Of a DNA stretch of 38,926 nucleotides, positions 34,599-38,926 are shown piece after piece; positions within the stretch are counted from its first letter, which is position 1; every line of letters begins with the position of its first letter. Source of the DNA: an uncultured Flammeovirgaceae bacterium (GTDB lineage: Bacteria; Bacteroidota; Bacteroidia; Cytophagales; Cyclobacteriaceae). Below the pieces are notes generated by a model, which was not told the origin of the DNA, ran no database searches, and saw only the letters and a program-made list of their open reading frames with translations. Location of the stretch: contig CAJXAT010000008.1 of the NCBI GenBank assembly GCA_913050055.1, positions 1 to 38,926 on the forward strand. The letters run 5' to 3'. The translations under genes were made by a program, and so were the position numbers.

Positions 34599-37443
34599 GC
34601 TTTAAAGTTAACTCATTCTTTAAATAAGTAGTGGTATGACTGTTCTTACCCTTGGTTAATGTCTCAGGGGTTCCTGTTATTAAAATATGCCCCCCTTTGT
34701 TTCCTCCTTCAGGTCCTAAATCTATTACTTCGTCAGCTACCTTAATAATGTCCATATTGTGTTCAACAATCAAAACAGTATTTCCCTTATCTACCAATCG
34801 GTTGAGCACATCTAATAAATGACCTATGTCTTGAAAGTGCAATCCCGTCGTTGGCTCATCTAGAATATAAAGTGTCTTACCCGTATCTTTTTTTGACAAC
34901 TCAGTTGCCAACTTGACCCGCTGTGCCTCGCCTCCAGAAAGGGTCGTTGCATGCTGTCCTAAGTTGATGTAGCCCAACCCTACTTGATCCAACATTTCGA
35001 TCTTTCTTAGTATTTTTGGTTGACTTTGAAAAAAAGTTACCGCCTCCTCTACAGTCATATCTAGCATATCAGAAATAGATTTACCTCTAAAACGAACCTC
35101 CAAGGTCTCCCGATTATACCTTTTCCCCTTGCATGTCTCACAAGCAACCAAGACATCTGGAAGAAAATCCATTTCAATAACCCTCATGCCACCCCCTTGA
35201 CAAGTTTCGCATCTTCCTCCTTTTACGTTAAAGGAAAATCTCCCAGGCTTATATCCTCTGATTTTAGCTTCAGGTAATTCACAAAACAAAGCCCTGATGT
35301 CCGTGAAAACACTGGTATAGGTCGCTGGATTGGACCTTGGTGTCCGACCGATCGGTGATTGATCTACTTCTATTACCTTGTCTAAATGATCCATCCCTTT
35401 TATAGATGCATAGGGTAAAGGCTCTTTTCTTGACTTATAAAAATACTTTCTTAATATTGGATAGAGGGTTTCATGAATCAAGCTTGATTTACCGCTTCCC
35501 GAAACGCCAGTAATACAAATCATCTTACCCAAACTCAATTTCAACGTGACATTTTTAAGATTATGTCCGCAAGCCCCTTTCAAAATAATTTGATCTCCCG
35601 TACCCTTTCGACGTATTTTCGGTACTTCAATGCGGAGTTTGTTATTTAAATAATTTGCCGTTTTCGTGTTCTTTTTCAAAAATTCTATTGGCGGTGCGGC
35701 CGCTACAATTTGTCCTCCAAATCTGCCTGCACCTGGCCCTACATCTACGATAAAATCAGATTCCAACATCATTTCCTTGTCATGCTCCACTACGATCACC
35801 GTATTTCCCAAATCCCTGAGTTCTTGCAACGCTTTAATGAGTTTTGTATTATCTCTTTGATGAAGTCCGATACTGGGCTCATCTAAAATATACAGAACGC
35901 TGACCAACTGAGTCCCTATTTGGGTTGCCAAACGAATGCGCTGAGCCTCTCCTCCTGACAAAGTCCTCAAAGGACGATTTAAATCCAAATAATCTAAACC
36001 TACATTCAACATAAATCCAATCCGCTTTCGGATTTCTTTTAAGATCTCCTTGGCTAGGATATTTTGTCTTTCATCTAATTTTGATTCCACATTTTTGAAC
36101 CATTCATCTAGCTCGTTAATGTTCATCATTGAGAGTTCCCCAATGTGCTTGTCTGCTATTTTAAAATGTAAAGATTCTTTTTTCAAGCGAAAGCCCTGAC
36201 ACGTATCACAGGTCTTAATATCCGTAAAATCTCGTACCCATTGACGCGTTTTTTCAGATCCCTCTTCTCGCTGTTTATTTAAAAAATTGATGACCCCTTC
36301 AAAATTAGTCGTCCAATTCGTCCCCGGATATTTAACAGAATTTACTTGAATAGATTCGGATTCTCCGTAAAGCAAAACATCCAATATCGGTCGAGGTATA
36401 TCTCTAATTGGAGTCGTGATGTTTATTTTATTTTTTTTAAGAATCGCTTCTATCTTCTTAAAAATCCAAATATCTCTGTACATACCCAAAGGCAAGATTC
36501 CTCCCCTACTGATACTCAATGAGGGATTGGGAAGGATCGCGGCTTCTGTAATCTCTTCTATAACTCCCAAACCATGACATTGATCGCATGCACCATAAGG
36601 AGAATTAAAAGAAAAAGTATTAGGAGCAGGTTCATCATAGGCCAAACCGGTCTCTGGATCCATTAAGTTTTTTGAGAAATAAGATAGTTCTTCAGTTTCT
36701 GCTAAGGTCATCATGACTCCATTGCCTTGCTTCAACGCCGTTCCAATAGAATCGTTGACTCTTTTTTGATCTTTTTCATCAATGACCATGCGATCAATCA
36801 CAATTTCAATGTCATGAGTTTTGTATCGATCTACTTGCATCTTAGGCGTCAAATCTAAAATAGTGCCGTTGACGCGGACTTTGGAATAGCCCATTTTTCT
36901 AACCTGTTCGAAAAGCTCTCGATAATGACCTTTTCTTCCTTTAACAACCGGTGCCAACAAGGTAAGTCGTTCCCCCTGGAAATGATGGTACAATTGATCC
37001 AGAATTTGGGATTCCGACTGCTTAATCATAAGTTTACCCGTAACATGGGAATAGGCTTTTCCGGCTCTTGCAAATAACAATCGCAAGAAATCATATACTT
37101 CGGTTGTGGTGCCAACGGTAGATCTTGGGTTTCGTGAGGTCGTCTTTTGCTCAATGGCAATCACTGGACTTAATCCATTTATTTTATCTACATCTGGTCG
37201 CTCCATATTGCCGATAAAGGACCGCGCATATGCTGAAAAGCTTTCCATGTACCGGCGCTGACCCTCAGCATAAAGGGTATCAAAAGCCAAGGAAGATTTT
37301 CCACTCCCACTGATTCCCGTGATGACGATCAATTTATTGCGGGGTAGGGTTAAATGGATGTCTTTTAAATTGTGCTCACGTGCTCCAATTATTTCTATGA
37401 CCCCATCCTCAATTTGTTCTTGTTCGATCAATTTTTTAGTCAC
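34591..37443 (-). CDS. uvrA: Excinuclease ABC subunit A
   Basis: 950 residues, typical length. Two ABC modules: Walker A GISGSGKS (43-50) and GVSGSGKSS (about 659-667), signatures LRTLSGGEAQRIRLATQ and ATTLSGGEAQRVKLATE, and Walker B ILDEPSIGLHQRDN and ILDEPTTGLHFQD. Zinc-binding cysteines are visible as CDQCHGLG, CDTCQG, CETCQGGG and CETCKG. UvrA dimers find DNA damage and load UvrB. The promoter candidate at 37470-37477 (TAATTTTG on the minus strand) precedes it; the kinase and regulator genes follow with overlaps. Confidence 0.98.
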   Translation of the reverse strand: MTKKLIEQEQIEDGVIEIIGAREHNLKDIHLTLPRNKLIVITGISGSGKSSLAFDTLYAEGQRRYMESFSAYARSFIGNMERPDVDKINGLSPVIAIEQKTTSRNPRSTVGTTTEVYDFLRLLFARAGKAYSHVTGKLMIKQSESQILDQLYHHFQGERLTLLAPVVKGRKGHYRELFEQVRKMGYSKVRVNGTILDLTPKMQVDRYKTHDIEIVIDRMVIDEKDQKRVNDSIGTALKQGNGVMMTLAETEELSYFSKNLMDPETGLAYDEPAPNTFSFNSPYGACDQCHGLGVIEEITEAAILPNPSLSISRGGILPLGMYRDIWIFKKIEAILKKNKINITTPIRDIPRPILDVLLYGESESIQVNSVKYPGTNWTTNFEGVINFLNKQREEGSEKTRQWVRDFTDIKTCDTCQGFRLKKESLHFKIADKHIGELSMMNINELDEWFKNVESKLDERQNILAKEILKEIRKRIGFMLNVGLDYLDLNRPLRTLSGGEAQRIRLATQIGTQLVSVLYILDEPSIGLHQRDNTKLIKALQELRDLGNTVIVVEHDKEMMLESDFIVDVGPGAGRFGGQIVAAAPPIEFLKKNTKTANYLNNKLRIEVPKIRRKGTGDQIILKGACGHNLKNVTLKLSLGKMICITGVSGSGKSSLIHETLYPILRKYFYKSRKEPLPYASIKGMDHLDKVIEVDQSPIGRTPRSNPATYTSVFTDIRALFCELPEAKIRGYKPGRFSFNVKGGRCETCQGGGMRVIEMDFLPDVLVACETCKGKRYNRETLEVRFRGKSISDMLDMTVEEAVTFFQSQPKILRKIEMLDQVGLGYINLGQHATTLSGGEAQRVKLATELSKKDTGKTLYILDEPTTGLHFQDIGHLLDVLNRLVDKGNTVLIVEHNMDIIKVADEVIDLGPEGGNKGGHILITGTPETLTKGKNSHTTTYLKNELTLKRE

Positions 37444-37469
37444 TATAAATTATTTGGTATTATCAAGCG

Positions 37470-37477
37470 CAAAATTA
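37470..37477 (-). promoter_or_regulatory. Candidate -7 element upstream of uvrA
   Basis: TAATTTTG on the minus strand fits the Bacteroidota -7 motif TAnnTTTG about 26 bp before the uvrA start. I see no good -33 TTG at the right distance, so support is partial. Confidence 0.35.
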
Positions 37478-37658
37478 ACGATTAAGTCGATCTAAAACTA
37501 AAAATTAGGAGGAAGCAAATACTCACGCTAAAAGTAAGCGATCACCACTCGGACTTCTGTCGTTCGCAAATCCCAATAACTCCCAATAAAAAATTGCTTT
37601 GACTTTAATCCCTTGGATTTCTTGCCTTTGTTTACCTCTCATAAGCCCTAATTATACC

Positions 37659-38395
37659 CTACCCTTTATTTATTTTTAAAAAAATATCACTCAATGCCCC
37701 TTCAAGAGTTGGGTAATCCGGCTCGAATCCCTGCTCAATGATTTTTATCCCACTTACCTGATTTCCCCCTAAAATAATTTTTGACATCTCTCCAAAAATA
37801 ATTTTAAGAAAAAACCCTGGTATGTTCGGTAAAAATAATGGCCTTTTCAATTGCTTTGCAATGGCTTGGGTGAGTAAAGCATTGGTCGTATTTTGTGTGA
37901 CCGCATTGTAAATACCGAGCACCTGACGCTCAACTACAAAGACGAACATCTTCACCAAGTCATCTAAATGAATCCAACTCATACTTTGTCTACCTGACCC
38001 GATGGGCGCACCAACCCCCCACAAGATCGGCAGGGTAAGTTTAGGCAGTGCTCCTCCCGCTTTAGACAAAACAATTCCAATCCTGAGCATACTTACCTGC
38101 ATACCTAAGGCCTCAAACTGATTGACTTTTTGCTCCCATTTAAATACGAATTGTCCAATGAAGTCATCACCAGGAGGGGTGTTTTCAAAACATTCCTCCT
38201 CCTGAGTATCACTCCCATAATAGCCAATGGCCGAAGCAGAAATAATCCTTGTGGGTCGCTTTTTTAATTTTACAACCTGATCATAAAGAAGTTGAGCCGC
38301 ATCTATGCGGCTTACAATAAGTTTTTGTTTTTGCTTTTCAGTCCATCTCTTATTTGCGATTCCTTCTCCCGATAGATGAATAATCACATCGACCT
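37659..38395 (-). CDS. TIGR01777 / SDR39U1-family epimerase, N-terminally truncated by the right join
   Basis: About 245 residues of an ~300-residue family. It begins inside the VDVIIHLSGEGIANKRWTEK block, then SRIDAAQLL, ISASAIGYYGS (with the catalytic Tyr region), FVFKWEQKVNQFEALGMQVS, LRIGIVLSKAGGALPKL, MSWIHLDDLVKMFVFVVER and IYNAVTQN, to LKINKG. The N-terminal NAD(P)-binding GxxGxxG strand is missing, replaced by an unrelated tRNA-synthetase-like sequence. Members are NAD(P)-dependent SDRs related to YfcH and cell-division-associated proteins, with unclear substrate. The intact gene presumably starts just beyond the join in its true genome. Confidence 0.9.
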
Positions 38396-38402
38396 TCTTG
38401 GC
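38378..38402. other. Chimeric join between the epimerase and a tRNA-synthetase-like gene
   Basis: On the minus strand the codons for KKVDVI fit both the synthetase-like family (in which AKK-I/V-DVI is followed by a conserved Gly-rich stretch, absent here) and the epimerase family (VDVIIHLSGE). The frame stays open across the join, producing an artificial 396-codon hybrid (37659-38849, open further to the edge). Codon use shifts on either side. Confidence 0.75.
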
Positions 38403-38926
38403 GTGCTCCTTAGAATCATGAAGCGCCATATTCCAGAAAGGACTGGTTCTCATCGGGAAATTCTTAAGGAAATAAACAGGACCATTATCCTTCTCCAACT
38501 GTTCCTCATGCTCGTGTTCAAGAAGATCAACCTCATACTTCTTAGCCACATCATCGTAATCACCCTCAGGATACTCGTTATCGGGATACATCTCCTTCTT
38601 GAATCCAAGATACTCAAGAAGCTCCTTCTCCAGAGAAACTAGTTCATCCATACCACCTCTGGTCTCAAACTCAAACATAGGGAAAATCTTGTCGTGACGG
38701 CCAGGAACAGGATTAGGCTCATTACGGTAGCTCGTGCTCAAGCAAAAGAAACCCTTCTCATCGGGATTATCAAGGAGATAATGCTCAAGCCACATCTGTC
38801 CCGTCTGAGGAAGTGGCCACACATTCCCGCTGTAGTTGTAAGTCGCCATTGTTGAAGGATCCTCACAAGCAGCCAGAATACTCAGCTTGTTTTGTGTATG
38901 AACTTCAACGAAGCCCTTGGATTCAA
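38385..38926 (-). CDS. Class II aminoacyl-tRNA-synthetase-like / asparagine-synthetase-related protein, fragment
   Basis: The frame runs off the right edge (in-frame codons upstream of 38849 read ESKGFVEVHTQNKLSILAAC and on), so the ATG at 38849 is internal. PLPQTGQMWLEHYLL, STSYRNEPNPVPGRHDKIFP and MFEFE are class II motif-2-like features of the AspRS/AsnRS branch. NFPMRTSPFWNMALHD is like the family of AsnRS-derived asparagine synthetases and stand-alone synthetase-like proteins. Both ends are missing: the N-terminus lies beyond the window and the motif-3 half is cut at the join. GAG/CTC/AAG-rich codons differ from the Bacteroidota part, so the source organism or virus is different and unidentified. 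Confidence 0.75.

Noticed and set aside
37659-38849. Single novel fusion protein of a synthetase-like domain and an SDR epimerase
   Set aside because: Both parts are truncated at conserved cores, the join has microhomology and codon use changes. It is better explained as an assembly chimera.

Overview
The window is best read as a chimeric metagenomic contig made of three unrelated pieces. Piece 1 (about 1-4950) is extremely A+T-rich, lysine/asparagine-rich in its proteins and tightly packed, as in streamlined marine Alphaproteobacteria of the SAR11/Pelagibacter type. Piece 2 (about 4950-38390) is Bacteroidota: it has the type IX secretion/gliding core (porP-gldK-gldL-gldM-gldN plus porW/sprE), the Bacteroidota layout of the F-ATPase operon with atpD/atpC elsewhere, DUF4271 beside hemD, and TAnnTTTG-type promoter elements. 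Piece 3 (about 38390-38926) is a fragment of a class II aminoacyl-tRNA-synthetase-like gene with a different codon preference (GAG, CTC, AAG) and runs off the right edge. At both joins two genes are cut in mid-frame and fused over a short stretch that reads sensibly in both. I therefore infer assembly or amplification chimerism, not biology.

Piece 1: the tail of an unknown gene and a strong terminator (75-106), then a surface-polysaccharide cluster: a glycosyltransferase-like protein, a 48-residue lysine-rich micro-ORF, a membrane-anchored SGNH hydrolase, a YjbQ-family protein, a CMP-sugar-type cytidylyltransferase, an HMGL/DmpG-like aldolase and the first ~27 codons of a short-chain dehydrogenase. 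The last genes overlap or nearly touch and look like one operon, possibly making and activating an unusual 2-keto acid sugar. An identical 15-bp palindrome precedes each of the two transcription blocks.

Piece 2, left part (4950-8800): a truncated FMN-dependent glutamate synthase, a broken secreted-protein gene, about 530 bp without a supportable gene, an intact asd, and a THUMP-like methyltransferase pseudogene with several frame lesions. Middle (8873-17171, minus strand): one long operon of M23 peptidase, bactofilin, AtpZ, a small membrane protein, atpB-E-F-H-A-G, a UbiA-like membrane protein and a methyltransferase. A back-to-back promoter pair separates it from porW/sprE, a class A penicillin-binding protein and uvrC on the plus strand.

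Piece 2, right part (23944-38390): gldN-M-L-K and porP (minus strand), then hemD and a DUF4271 protein (minus), hemW (plus), a LytTR response regulator, LytS-type kinase and uvrA (overlapping, minus), and the C-terminal part of a TIGR01777-family epimerase cut at the right join. GldK/L/M/N, PorP and PorW belong to one machine, the type IX secretion system: GldL/GldM motor, GldK/GldN periplasmic ring, PorP/SprF outer-membrane protein and PorW/SprE lipoprotein/TPR component. M23, bactofilin and the PBP act on cell-wall shape and synthesis. I found no tRNA, rRNA, CRISPR array, IS element or phage gene.
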